From the NCBI GenBank assembly GCA_000750105.3, contig JPHH03000060.1:62001-126000 (forward strand): a stretch of 64,000 nucleotides of DNA, in the 5' to 3' direction. Positions 41,189 to 52,431 of the stretch are shown piece after piece. This DNA comes from Tolypocladium sp. Sup5 PDA-1. Its lineage: Eukaryota > Ascomycota > Sordariomycetes > Hypocreales > Ophiocordycipitaceae. Both the position numbers and the translations under genes were made by a program. Under the pieces are notes generated by a model. That model did no database searches. It saw nothing but the letters and a program-made list of their open reading frames with translations, and was not told the DNA's origin. Numbering within the stretch: the first letter of the stretch is position 1; each line of letters opens with the position of its first letter.

Positions 41189-41853
41189 CTAGCAATCGGC
41201 GTTGCGGATGATGACGTTCCAATCTGTCCAGTGGAAGATCTGTCCACCGACTCTTTCTTCGTCCGTTTTACCGCAACGTTGCTGACACTCCGCCGCGCCA
41301 TCTGCAATCGAGAGCCAATTGTCCAGGGTCTTGGGCTCCCTCGACTATAGCACTGGTGTTAATGACTATTCTCCCTTCTAGTATCTTACTGACTTACATC
41401 ATTGCACCACCAAATGGCCGAATTATAGGAGCAGCTAACCCGCCCGCACGCGCCCGGCCCGGGTCCGTTCCGAGGACGGCCCTTCAGGAGGCCAAGATAT
41501 CTTATGCCCTCGCGTATCCTCCCAGGGTCGGGCCTTCCCCATATACCCTCGTTGCAAAATACTTTGGGTTTACCAAATAGGGTGCGGGCAGTATGTTCGG
41601 AGCCTCGACTCTCTAAATCATCAAGAGGGAAGTCTGAGGTATGGTTTGGGTTGATCTGGAGAAGCCGCGCGTGCACCTCCTGCACAGTTCCAACGAGTGT
41701 AAGAACTGGCCCATCTGGGAACGCCTGAACGTCCCATTCAACGGGGACCTCGAAGGCTCCAGGAACTCCAATATCGGGATTGATGGCCGGGTTAGATCCG
41801 CCTGTAGCAGCGTGAGCCAGGCCAAGCAGAGCGAAAAGAAGAATGGAGTACAT
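41189..41853 (-). CDS. Small secreted cysteine-containing protein, candidate effector
   Basis: The two exons are 41853-41398 and 41344-41189 (203 residues). A clear signal peptide (about 16 residues, YSILLFALLGLAHA) opens the protein. The mature part has about seven cysteines in its C-terminal half. A Gly/Pro/Asn segment GRPRNGPGPGACGRVSC precedes SAIWWCND, and splicing then adds a tail with ADGAAECQQRCG and ending NVIIRNADC. The intron (GTAAGT...GCTATAG) is required: unspliced, the frame stops right after WWCND. I recall similar secreted proteins in other plant- and insect-associated fungi, without a named domain. No catalytic motif is visible. The adjoining A/T-rich interval and secreted neighbour suggest a variable locus (inference). 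Confidence 0.8.
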
Positions 41854-42903
41854 GGTGGCAATGACGGGGGCTATTTCACAGGAATAACGTTAGAGAGTTT
41901 CTGAAAAGCTGCTGGCTATTTACGTGTAGTAATATAAAGGGCCTAGGGCGTAGGAACAGATCTCGAGGAGATTCAACTCTTTACCTGTAACGAGGTACTT
42001 CCCTGCTCTGCCCATATTGCCTCAGCGGCAATCCGTCCGTGCTCCCTCCTTACGTTATGGAACGCTTCTTATTCAGTATATGAAAGTGACTCGTTCTGCA
42101 AACCGCGCGATATATGAGGTATTAAGCCTAGAGCCTCGACTCATCATATAATGACCATGTACCCTCCTGGTTGTTTCTATGGCCGCCTTGTGCTACTTGG
42201 GGGGAATTATCCGTCCCGATCCCCGCGCTTGATTTTTACGCACGGGGGTAGTTGAGTAGGAGAAGTCAGTTAACTAGGGAAAACAATGTACTTATATAAG
42301 CCTGCTGTTTTTTGTATAAAATTATATTCCCCTATCCCCTTAGTAGACGTATAAGGCCCTTCAATATCTCCGTAGCTAGATATCTAGAGCATTACTATAT
42401 ATATCGCCTACCGACTCGCGTTAAGCCCAATGCTGTGTGTTCTCGATCTAGCCCCTCGGCCACAATCAATACTTCAGTTTTATTGAAACCTTGTGCTACA
42501 GCAACCACAACCAAGTCCCAAGGTAACCCTCCCGGTGAGGCTGCACATAGCACAGAGAGATGCTGTACGACCTGTCATGAAAGAGAGTTTGAGACATTGC
42601 GCATGTCATACCTCGCCCTCGGCCATGAAGTTGACGCCGACGAAGTTGCTTCTTGTAGAAGTCAAACGAACATGGCGAGGATTTTCTACCGTGATACAGG
42701 GAAGTCATCATGCTCGTTCTCCGAATCTTGTTGAAGCCGAAAATGGCAAAGGGAAGCGAGACGGCTGAACTGGAAGGACATATAAAGCCGAGTGAATATC
42801 CCAACTCTTGGAACTGCCATCCCCATCGCTCGGTTCAGCAGCACTCGAGAACGAGTTTCCTTAGTCTCATTTCAGAACACAGATCCCCAGTCTACACGCC
42901 AGA
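41854..42903. other. Divergent, A/T-rich intergenic region between two secreted-protein genes
   Basis: These 1,050 bp are noticeably A/T- and TpA-richer than the rest of the window, especially about 41900-42420 (ctatatatatcg, ataaaattatattcc). They hold both promoters, with a TATA-like catataaag at about 42779-42787 upstream of 42904. Small open frames lack motifs. The composition fits a decayed repeat altered by repeat-induced point mutation, but I could not identify a parent element. Confidence 0.45.
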
Positions 42904-43890
42904 ATGTTCTCTGGTCGTTCGTTCACGCTCCTCGCCATCACGGCATGGGCAAGCCTCGTGGTGAGCGGTCCGGCTCCTACTGCCAAGCCACTGCCGCAGG
43001 ACTCCAGTTCTGAGGGCCTTTGCGGGCTCTTGTGCCCCTGCCCCGGCCATAAGACCGTGACGGTCACAAACACGGTGACGACCGGCCCGCCCGCCACGTC
43101 CGTCGTGACAACCACCGTCACGTCCGTCGTCACCGCGACGCCGACGGGACAGTGCCCCGTCCCGTCCAAGCTGAAGCCCCTGAAGTGCGTCTCGGACGCC
43201 TACCTCATCCAGTTCAAGACACTCCTGAGCGTCAACCTCCGGACCGGTGACAAGCAGGTCATTGCCAACGGCGTCGGCGGCAAAGGGCCGGACATCAACT
43301 CCATCGGCTTCAACCCGCTAGACAGCTACCTGTACGGCCTGCAGAACCGGAACCTGCTCCGCATTGGCGCCGACGGCGCCACCGAGGTGGTCGTCGAGCT
43401 GCCTGCCGGCGGCAACATGGGCGACGTCGACATCAACGGGCAATACTACTACAGCAACGGGGGCCGGGCCTGGGGCCAGGTCGACCTGACGCCCGGATCG
43501 CCAAAGTACGGCAAGGTCGTCGCCGAGGGGCGGTCGGATCCCAAGGGCTTCCCTGGGCTGGCCGACTGGACGTTCACCCCGGCGGTCCCTGGCTTCGCGT
43601 ACAGCATCTCCGTGAACAAGGGCGTGCCCGCCATCGTCCGCTGGGCGAGCACCAGCCACCAGTGGGAGTCTGTCTACAACCAATATGGCGACAAAGATCT
43701 CAAGGCCGCAACTTTCGGCGCCGTTATGGCCACGAGTGATGGCATCGTCTATGCCTCGGATAATGCCAGTGGGCAAGTATTCCGATTCCCTCTCGCTTTG
43801 CCTGACACCGCATCCAAGGCGGGCCTCGGCCCCAAGGCAAGCTCGAATGATGGTGCCCGCTGCGCCTTGCTGCCAGATATCACGGTGTGA
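42904..43890 (+). CDS. Secreted DUF6923-like protein
   Basis: This is a single-exon gene of 328 residues. A signal peptide of about 21 residues ends near VVSGPAPT. A Thr/Val-rich low-complexity stretch (about 50-80, TVTVTNTVTTG) is likely O-glycosylated. The rest looks like a beta-propeller-type repeat region: NLRTGDKQVI, INSIGFNPLDSYLYG, NLLRIGADG, MGDVDINGQYYYSN, GQVDLTPGS and ADWTFTP. I recall this pattern from fungal DUF6923 proteins of unknown function. Two cysteine pairs lie near the N-terminus (GLCGLLCPCPG). No enzyme motif is visible. Its start lies 1 kb from the divergent candidate-effector gene. Confidence 0.82.
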   Translation: MFSGRSFTLLAITAWASLVVSGPAPTAKPLPQDSSSEGLCGLLCPCPGHKTVTVTNTVTTGPPATSVVTTTVTSVVTATPTGQCPVPSKLKPLKCVSDAYLIQFKTLLSVNLRTGDKQVIANGVGGKGPDINSIGFNPLDSYLYGLQNRNLLRIGADGATEVVVELPAGGNMGDVDINGQYYYSNGGRAWGQVDLTPGSPKYGKVVAEGRSDPKGFPGLADWTFTPAVPGFAYSISVNKGVPAIVRWASTSHQWESVYNQYGDKDLKAATFGAVMATSDGIVYASDNASGQVFRFPLALPDTASKAGLGPKASSNDGARCALLPDITV

Positions 43891-44316
43891 GAGGCGACTA
43901 CAGGTCTGTCGTCTTTCGGACATGGACTATGTGACGAAGGGGGAGCTCAACGGTGGTTTGGAGTACACGGCGAAGGATGAGAGCCTGGCCTTCGTTTAGC
44001 CTCTGCAACAGACGTGGTTGACAACGCTGACTGTTTCGACACGCTCATTAACGCATACCTATAGCTCGCGCCAATGTAAGCTGTGACCTGCGTATTGCTA
44101 TGATCTTTTTGATAAAATGTCGGCACAGTCTTCATGGTGTCCAGAATCATGATGTTGAAATTGTTCATCTAACCGTGGTGTCACCAAACGACATCCCAAG
44201 TACCTCTCAACTCCAAGCCTCGTCAAAATGGCCCTTTTCGTTTTTGTGGAAAGGATTCGCGCAAATATAAACCCGTATCGTCGCTTTTTCGAAGAGGAAA
44301 CAACCCGTGCCAGAGC
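43891..44316. other. Convergent intergenic region
   Basis: These 426 bp lie between the 3' ends of the DUF6923-like gene and the DAHP synthase gene. I see no gene. Confidence 0.5.
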
Positions 44317-45635
44317 CTAAGCGTGGCCATTGGCGCCTAGGACCTTGCGTCTCTGTTTAACGGCGTCGGCGAGCGTGTCGAGCACGGATACCGTGTCTTC
44401 CCAGTTGATGCAGGCGTCCGTGATGCTGACGCCGTACTTGAGACCGGACTTGCCCTCCTCTGGGACCTTTTGGGCACCTGTTTGGGCGTTAGTTTTGAGC
44501 CAATGGAGCAGAGACAAGCGGATTTACGCACCCTCGTTGATGTTGCTCTCAATCATGACGCCCATAATGGCCGTCTCGCCCTTGGAAATCTGCTCGGCCA
44601 GGTCGGCAGCGACCTTGGGCTGGTTCTTGTGGTTCTTGAGGGAGTTGCCGTGGCTGCAGTCCACCATGAGCCTCTGGCGCAGCCCCTTCTTCTCCAGAGC
44701 GGCCTTGGCCTGGGCGATGCTCTCGGCGTCGTAGTTGGTGCCGCTGGTGCCGCCGCGGAGGATGACGAAGCAGTCCTCGTTGCCCGTGGTGCCGACAATA
44801 GCGACGACGCCGGGCTTGGTGACGGACAAGAAGTGATGGGCGTGCTTGACGGCGCCAATGGCGTCAATGGCGACGCCGAGCGAGCCGTCGGTGCCGTTCT
44901 TGAAGCCGACGGGGAAGCTCAGGCCGCTGGCCAGCTCACGGTGCAGCTGGCTCTCGGTGGTGCGCGCGCCAATGGCGCCGACGGAGAGCAGGTCGGCGAG
45001 GAACTGCGGGGAGATGGTGTCCAGCATCTCGCTGGCGATGGGCATGCCCTTGGCGGTCAGGTCGACGAAGAGCTGGCGGGCCAGGCGCAGGCCCTTGTTG
45101 ATCTTGAAGCTGCCGTCAATGTCGGGATCGTTGATGAGGCCCTTCCAGCCGACGGTGGTGCGCGGCTTCTCGAGGTACGAGCGCATGACGATGAGCAGCT
45201 CGTCCTTGTGCTTCTCCTTGGCCGTGAGCAGCAGGTCGCAGTAGCGGAGGGCGGCCTCGGGGTCATGGATGGAGCAGGGTCCGACGACGACGAGCAGGCG
45301 CTTCTTGCCGTCGGTGTCGTTGACGACGGAGACGACCTCATCGCGCGACTCGATGACGGTCTTTTTGGAGGCGGTCGTCTGGGCGATTTCGTGCTGGAGC
45401 AGGTCGGGGGGCGTCAGGGGGTTGTATCCGCGAACTGGAAGTCGTCAGCCAAGGTTGGTGGTTGTCGTGGTTGTCGTAGGGGATGGATGCCACTGGCAGA
45501 CTTACTTCTCCAATCCTCAGAGTCCTCCTTGTTGCCGACGTTTTTGTTTTCAATGTAGAACTGCGTGTCGGAGGGCTTCGTGAGTCACCCCGCCTCGAGG
45601 AATCGGGCTTTGGCGGGGTCTTTACTTACCGACAT
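44317..45635 (-). CDS. 3-deoxy-D-arabino-heptulosonate-7-phosphate (DAHP) synthase
   Basis: DAHP synthase condenses phosphoenolpyruvate with erythrose-4-phosphate, the first step of the shikimate pathway to aromatic amino acids. The four exons are 45635-45630, 45560-45506, 45434-44532 and 44477-44317 (374 residues, normal for the Aro3/Aro4 class). The first exon encodes only Met-Ser. Family motifs are RGYNPLTPPDLLQ, VVVGPCSIHD, MRSYLEKPRTTVGWKG, SEMLDTISPQ, IGARTTESQLHRELASGLS, FKNGTDGS, CSHGNSLKNH and MIESNINEG at an exon end. The last exon gives KYGVSITDACINW. Feedback-inhibitor specificity (Phe or Tyr type) cannot be read from this alone. Confidence 0.95.
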
Positions 45636-46380
45636 TGTGAGTAGGGGGACAGAGTAACAGAGGACCAAGAATAAATCAGACTGCAAAGATGAATTGATCT
45701 GCCGGAGGATGGAGAGGATGCCAAAGCAAGATTGGAAAACATACGTTGATGTGAGGTAAACTTGACCTGATTTCCCCAAAAAATATCTGGCTCCAGGACG
45801 ACTAACGCCGGCGTCGGCGCTGGAGCTCTGGCACATGAGTCGATGCCTGAGGGCCGGGCTGCTCAATTGCCCCGCGACCATTGGCCACAGCTGCGGAACC
45901 CCACCATCCTTTTTCCCTCATCAACACGCCATGATGCGATCGATGCCCATACAGTAGACTCAACGGCAGCGGCTCCCTGGCTAGCTCGCTCCACGGTGAG
46001 GATGCCCCCTGTGCCCTCAGATGGCTGCCGCTAACAGCGCTGCAATCCCAGCAGCGCGCGGTGGGACCCGGACGGCATCTGCAGCGGTTGCGTCACCATC
46101 GTCTGGCCCACAAGGCGGGCCGTCAACAAGGGCGATTGACACGACATGGCTTTGACATGCAGCTGTCCCGTGCGCCCTGTCGACGACGACGTATCTACGG
46201 AGTACAGACTAGGTACAGATATCAATCTGCCCAGGGGGAACGACGAGCCACCTCGAGTCTCTCGCCTCACGCCCTCTCGACCACCTGCTGGGGAACTCGT
46301 ACTCGATTCGCCTGTTTACCCCTATTGCACAACCAGCGCGACATCGGCTACAGTACAGAACATAGCAGTGTGTGCTCGGC
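45636..46380. other. Intergenic region
   Basis: These 745 bp hold the DAHP synthase promoter and the 3' flank of the Zn2Cys6 gene. A TACGGAGTAC element lies at 46196-46205. No gene is present. Confidence 0.5.
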
Positions 46381-49107
46381 CTACCCGATAAACTCGTCCT
46401 TGATCATTGTTTCCCACGGGCAGCCGCTCTCCCACACCTTCTCCATCAATAGCCTCGCCTGGTAAACCTAACGCCGCGTTAGCAGCCGCAAACAAATACG
46501 ACGCTCCGACGACGTCTACTCACCTGCGCCATGCCGCTCGTCTCGGCGCTCTTTATCCTGGCCAATACCTTGGCCCGATGGGTCTTGTCGGCTGTCTCGC
46601 ATCCCGCGGTGAACATTGGGAACAGCAAGCCCGTCTCGGCGTTTCCACCGATCCGGGTCTGCTCCAGGCACTGCACGATTTGCTGCACCGGCCCCTGGAC
46701 GTCTGCGTGGCTTGAATCTTTACCCAGGACTCGGCGATGGAGGTGGACGATCCCGGCCCAGTGAAACGCCTCGTTGGTGGCTGCCATCTCGGCCAGGTCT
46801 CGCATTTGGATATTGCCCATGCGTACGTGCAAGCACGGCCGCGACGACTGCTTCATGCTTTCTAACAGCTGCTGCTCAAGGGATAGAGCGAGCTCGACAG
46901 TCTTTGGGCGCGGGACCCAGCCGGACAGCACTTGGTGATTGGGGCCGATCCGTTCCCTATCGCATAGCTTCGCCATGCCCGCAACGTGATTCAGAAGCCG
47001 GGCGCATCTTGCCGAGAACCCCATGATGCAGTCGACCTCGTCCATGTCTTTGATTAGGGCATCAATGTTCAATGGGTGGATACGAATGGCAGTGTCGTCT
47101 CTCGGTGCAGGGCTGAGGGTCCCCAGCATGTTCAAGTGGGCGAGCCAGCTGCGAATGAACAGGCACTCCTCGTCGTGCTGGCGGTCGAACCGGCCCATAT
47201 TCAAGTCTTCCAGCCGTCTCGCCATGAGCTCGCCGGCCTGCTTGAGGTGCTGGCGCCATGAGATGCCGTGGCCCAGGGCCCCTGGCGATATAATCTCCAA
47301 GGACGCTAGCATGATTGACATGGTCAGCGCGACGTTAGAAACCGGCTGCTGGTCATCGGCCAGCCCCTCTCTAAGCGCAGGAAAGACGGCTTGTGCCCAC
47401 TGGGCCATGCGCATCTCTGGCACGTTGGACTGCATCGCTCGTGCCCGGTGTGCCGCTGCTGGAGTCAGCGGCAGCTCTTTCAATTCGCTCGCGAGGGAAT
47501 GTGATCATACCCGAATACGCCAGGAGAAGACTCATCAACCCATCGCTATAGAGAGCCATTCGTGGCAGAGTTCTACTCATTGGGTTCGACTCTTGCTCAT
47601 GGTAGGGAACGAGCACTGCTCAAGACGTTACTAAGCTTTCATGGCAGGGATCAGGTGTGCAGCAATGGCATACCTTTGGCGGTATGATCAATGAAGTGAT
47701 GCTACAGGTACACGGTCAGCATAACGTGCCCGAGATAACCCTCGGTTCTACTTACAAAATACTGCACGGGCGAGCGGTTAGCTGACGATCCGAACACCAT
47801 GGCATAGAGGATGGGCTTACCAGCAAGTTCATCTTGTTATTCCTCAGCCTAAAGGCGCATGCTTGGTTAATCCCTCGTCTCGGTAGTAGCCGCTCGAATG
47901 CTTACTTGTCTGGTAGTGGCTCCAGCTCCCACGGGATGAGGATGGAGACGGCCTGGTCATAATAGCCGCCTTCCTGGCCGCCGTTGGCATGGCCTTGCGC
48001 CGCTCTAGCCACGTCGCCGGAATTTATAACCCAGTTGAAGGGCTCACACCCTGCCGGGGTGACTAGAGAGATGGCATTGGCATCGTCATTACTGACTACG
48101 TCCTCGTCCCACTTCCCCAGATCGTATCCGTGGAAGCGTCGACCGCCGTCCCTATGCGCGGCATCGGCGCCCAGGAGCGACCCCGGAAGATTGTACCAAT
48201 ACGACAGGTCGTGCGCGTCGATGAAGTCGCTACTCACAGACAGCCGCGAGTCTGGCGACCCCAGCGGCTGGCTATCCAGCCAATGCGACTGGCAGAGGAT
48301 GTCGTCACTATAAGACGACGCTGCAGGGGTCAAAGGTGAGTCGAAGAGGGCTGGGGACGCGGGCATGTGAGCCATGAATGGGCTCGACGAGGGGCGCGCC
48401 TCACCGAGGTCAAGTTCGTTGAGCTCGGTGAAGGACTTTGTCTTTTTGTGGCGTGCATGCAGGGCAGGTGACATTGACTGCGCCGCGTGACGCGGAGAGC
48501 CGATGGACGCAGCAGCGCCTTGCAAGTCGTCGAGACGTCTCTTGGCAAAGAATCCCGCGTTTGGCGGAGTTTCGTCGACAAAGGTCAGCTCTTCACACGT
48601 CGAATGCCGCTTCTTGGCCACGGAGGGAGGCCCTGGAGAGTCTGCCTCTCGAGACGCCTGCTCGCTCGACTGCTGCATCGGCGAGCCGGCCGACTGTGGC
48701 GTCTCGGTGGCAAACGTGTTGAACCACTGATCCTGCTCTAATATCGGCTGCGACGGGCTGCCGACGTCAGTTGCGCGCGGAAACGAGCGCTTTGTGCGGC
48801 GGCCTTCCCAGTTCAGGCGGATACTGTAGTCGCAGACATCGCCCGTCTTGAGGCAGCTGCAACAAATACAGACATTAGCAGCAAGCTTGGGCTGGAGGCC
48901 CGGAGATGCGCCCTACTTGTTGCACGCTGGGTGCTCTTCTCCGCACTTGACCTTGCGTGATTTACACGGCCTGCGAGGCTTTAGTCCCCACGTCCCATCA
49001 CGACTGCGTTCCGGGTCCGGTAGGAGAGAAATGGGGGGGGCTCACCAGCATCCCTTTCGGCTTCGACGCTTCCGCTCCGACGCGCCAGATGGGTTGGGGC
49101 GCGGCAT
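46381..49107 (-). CDS. Zn2Cys6 transcription factor with fungal_trans_2-type domain
   Basis: I reconstruct nine exons: 49107-49046, 48970-48917, 48856-47906, 47848-47821, 47761-47756, 47701-47674, 47615-47511, 47458-46524 and 46458-46381 (748 residues). The DNA-binding cluster near residue 20 reads C-x2-C-x6-C-x6-C-x2-C-x6-C (GCWPCKSRKVKC, then EHPACNNC) and is assembled from the first three exons. A Ser-rich, disordered linker (about 70-350) follows, then the regulatory helical domain: NNKMNLLYFHHFIDHTAKVL, RTLPRMALYSDGLMSLLLAY. The 6-nt exon supplies the Tyr-Phe of LLYFHHF. The last exon ends KVWESGCPWETMIKDEF. Such factors act in the nucleus; the targets are unknown. Exon borders are inferred from frame and family motifs. 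Confidence 0.85.
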
Positions 49108-49785
49108 CCTGCGGTCATGCCTTGTACGCGACGTGACTGGAGCCTCCTCCAGCGTTGAGACGGCGAGCGGCTTTCCGGGGGATGGGCGGCGCGGCGCGAA
49201 GTAGGCATGCTCTGCGGCCCGCGGTGCGTTGTCGAGCAGCAAGACTGGCGGCGAGCTCCCGTATAAGAAGAAGACGGGTTTGGGGCAGGAAAAGAGGCAC
49301 GGATCCGATCCATGGAGCCGGGTCCTGCGCTCGCACGAAGAAGCAGACGGGAACAGGGCAGCAACGTCCGTCACGTCCAATGGCGGGAGCGCAGATTCAT
49401 ATACGTCGGCTTACACGGGCTGCCTTCGACGACAGCCCTGCCGATCTCGAGATGGTGTACATACGTCTGCTCGCACTTGCAAGGGGGGTTTTCTCAGCTA
49501 GACGCAGGCCATGGCGTCCGTCCGATCCGTCTGCAGCCAGCGGTTGGCCCCATTCACTCGTAGCTGATGGCCCGACGCACCGAGTCCCGATCCAACGGGC
49601 TGGGGCTGCCAATAGCGGTTTGAGACTCGCGAGGCCCAGTAGCCCGAGGGACGGGGAGAGCCCTGTCTCGCTAAACGCGGCTGAGGGGGCAAAGCCGCTC
49701 GGGAAATGGAGTAGTGGTAAAAATAAAATAAGTAAACCGGTAGTTGGTTGCTGCGGCTGGCCGGCTCTGCCCAACGCTAAAGTGC
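49108..49785. other. Intergenic region
   Basis: These 678 bp hold the promoter of the Zn2Cys6 gene and the 3' flank of PPWD1. Open frames on both strands look spurious. Confidence 0.5.
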
Positions 49786-51835
49786 CTACGCAACGTCTAT
49801 GTTGAGGATCTTGATGTCCTCCTCGGGCTTCTCCTTGTGCGTCCGCGCATTCTCAATCTTGTGGACAACGTCGAAGCCCTGGGTGGCTCGCCCAAAGATT
49901 GTGTGTTTGCCGTCGAGCCAGGGCTGCATGACCCAAGCCATGGGTAGGCTATTAGCTTCACGTTTTCCGTCGCGCAGGGGTGCGCGGGTGCCGGGGGGTT
50001 GCGTGACCACTTACCGTCTTCTCCGTAGTGATGAAAAACTGGCTGCCATTGGTGTTGGGGCCCGCGTTGGCCATGCTCACGGTAAAGGGCCGGTCGTGCT
50101 TGAGGCTGCTGAACTCGTCCTCGAACTCGCGGCCCCAGATGCTCTCGCCGCCGGTGCCGTCGCCGAGGGGGTCGCCGCACTGCACCATGAACTTGCGGAT
50201 GACGCGGTGGAAGATGGTGTTGTTGTAGTAGCCGCTCTTCGCGTGCGTGACGAAATTTTCGACAGCCTTCGGTGCCGCATCGGGGAAAAGGCGTATGTGG
50301 ATGTCGCCGTAAGTGGTATGGAGGACTGCAGCGTCCCCTGTCTCTTTTTGCCCTGCATTGCCCTCCTTCTTCGGCCCGCCAAGGGTCGTCGGTCTCTCGT
50401 TCTGGACGTCTCGTGTCGACCTGGAGATGTCCTCGTCGTTGGTGAACATGTAGAAGCGCGCCTTGCCCACGCCCGTCGCCACCAGCACCGGGTCGCGCGC
50501 CTCCGACTCTTGGAGCAGCGGATTGCTCGACGCGCCCATTTCCACCGACACGATGCCCTTCTTCTGCGGCTGGCCCTGGTACAGCGAGAGGTTCACGGCG
50601 CGCAGGTTCTCGTCCCGGCCGTAGACCTTGACGACCTGGTTCGTGTACGTGTTGAGCACCTTGATCCCGACCATGGAGCCGTACACGATGAAGTTGCCCG
50701 ACTCGTCGAAGATGATGTTGGCCCTGCTGCGCAGCGTCTGGGTCTCGAGTTCCTTTTCCTGCGCCAGCCGCCGTCCAAACTCCACGACGTCGAGCTTCTG
50801 CGACGCCGCGCCGGCTTGCTGCATCTCCTCGATGGCCTGCAGCGACTCGTCGTACGTGCGTTGCAGCTTTGCCGTCGCAAAGTCGAATATGCGTATCTTT
50901 CGGTCGGGGAGCGAAAAGGTCGCGAGGCTCTTGCCGTTGGGCGATACCGTGAGGGATGACGGGACCGTCTTGGCCTTTTTGAAGTCGAACAAATTGGTAG
51001 AGCTCTTGTACTCGTATACGTTGTCCGGCTTCTCGTACGTCCCGCTCGGCCGCCAGTACTCAACCATGCCGTTCTCGTCGGCCGAGACCACGCAGTCGTA
51101 GGCATCGTTGAAGGCCATCAGATGCACCGGGCTGCGATGCAGGCCCTTGATGGTATGTATCGGCTCCTCGCGCTGGCCGCGGCCGTCGTAAACGTGTATC
51201 AGCGGCTTGGCGGATTCGGAGACGGCAAGCTGCGGGAACGAGGCGCCCTTCTGGTGGACCCAGCAGACGCACTTGGGCACGTAGTCGAGCGAGATGACGG
51301 ACAGCAGGTCAAAGGTGACGACGTCGAAAATCTTGATGGTCTCGTCGGCGCCGGCCGTGGCGAAGCTCCGGCCATCCTGGCTGATGGAGGCGGACGTGAT
51401 CTCGCCGTTGTGGGCCTGGAACTGCTTGACGAACTCGATGCCCTGGGCAATCTTCTTCCAGAACTTGACAACGCCGTCGACGGACGAGGTGATGAGGAAG
51501 TCGGTCAGCGGGGTCCAGGTGGCGGAGAGCAGCTGCTCCTTGTGCATGAGCGATCGCGAGTACCGCGCGGACCGGGGCAGGGCGGCGACGTAGAGCTTCT
51601 CGTAGGGCAGGACGCGGCGCTTCTTCTTGGGGGCTTCGGAGGGCAGCTGGGGGCCCATGTCGTCGTCGGACGAGGAATCTGGAGCTGTGTGAGAACCCTC
51701 GTGGCCATCGCCGTCACCGTCACCGTCACCGTCGCCGTCAGTGGGCGCAAACGTACCTGCGCCATCTTGACCCGCGAACTCGGCGTGGCTGCGCTTCTGC
51801 GAGCGATTGTCGTCGTCTGCCGCAGAGTCTGCCAT
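49786..51835 (-). CDS. Peptidyl-prolyl isomerase with WD40 repeats (PPWD1/Cyp-WD40)
   Basis: This spliceosome-associated cyclophilin has an N-terminal WD40 propeller and a C-terminal prolyl-isomerase domain. The two exons are 51835-50015 and 49923-49786 (652 residues; human PPWD1 about 646). The start is ATG 51835 (MADSAADDDN); an in-frame codon upstream is not ATG. Residues about 35-46 are a Gly-Asp repeat. WD blades include FQAHNGEITSASIS and FATAGADETIKIFD. The cyclophilin domain begins near 506 (LHTTYGDIHIRLFPDAAPKA), with IFHRVIRKFMVQCGDP, then ANAGPNTNGSQFFI and, after the intron, PWLDGKHTIFGRA. The catalytic Arg (FHRV), Phe and Trp are present. The gene is divergent from the FAR-17a-like gene. 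Confidence 0.94.
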
Positions 51836-52431
51836 TGCGGCGGCCTGCTCTCTGATAAGGAGCTGCTGCCGCTGTTGCTGCTTTCGAAAACGAGCAAGTT
51901 TTTGCACGTGTTGGTTACACGGAAAATGTGGTGGGTGCAAAGAATCGGAAAGCTGGTCTGGATTTGGAGCTGGGAATTTTCAGCCTTGCGAGATGCACCC
52001 CTGGGGAAAGTTGGAGAGCTGGTGGCCCTGGCTTGGTGACCCCACGTGTGTTCACTGGAGCTTGCAGCAGCCCACTGTTATGCGAGTGAGCCCAGACCAG
52101 GACCACTGTTGATAGGTAAATATACATAGAGTCTGAAAGAAGTAAAGCTTCCGTTTCCTCTCCTCCATCGTTGCTACCTTTTAATTGGTACGAGGTATTT
52201 GCACAGAGGAAAATGAGCCCTGGAATTGCTCGTCGGCCGATTGTAGGCTTGCCCTCTGACGTTTACGAGTAGTCCGCCGTAGCATGTACGAATACAGGGG
52301 GGCCAGCTCCACCTGCAACGGGTCGCGCGGACGTCGTGACAACTCCGAGCCTCCAGAGGATCACGACTCCTCAACCATCTCTTCTTCCGCCTCAACAGCA
52401 CCACTGTCGCTAGCTTTATCCAAGCATCAGC
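51836..52431. other. Divergent promoter region
   Basis: These 596 bp hold the promoters of PPWD1 and the FAR-17a-like gene. No gene is present. Confidence 0.5.

Noticed and set aside
44470..45558. 362-codon rightward frame
   Set aside because: Antisense shadow of DAHP synthase, Gly/Val/Ala-rich.
44317..49107. Biosynthetic cluster of DAHP synthase and Zn2Cys6 factor
   Set aside because: No tailoring, backbone or transporter gene is adjacent, so an aromatic metabolite cluster is not supported.
49799..50959. 386-codon rightward frame
   Set aside because: Antisense shadow of PPWD1.
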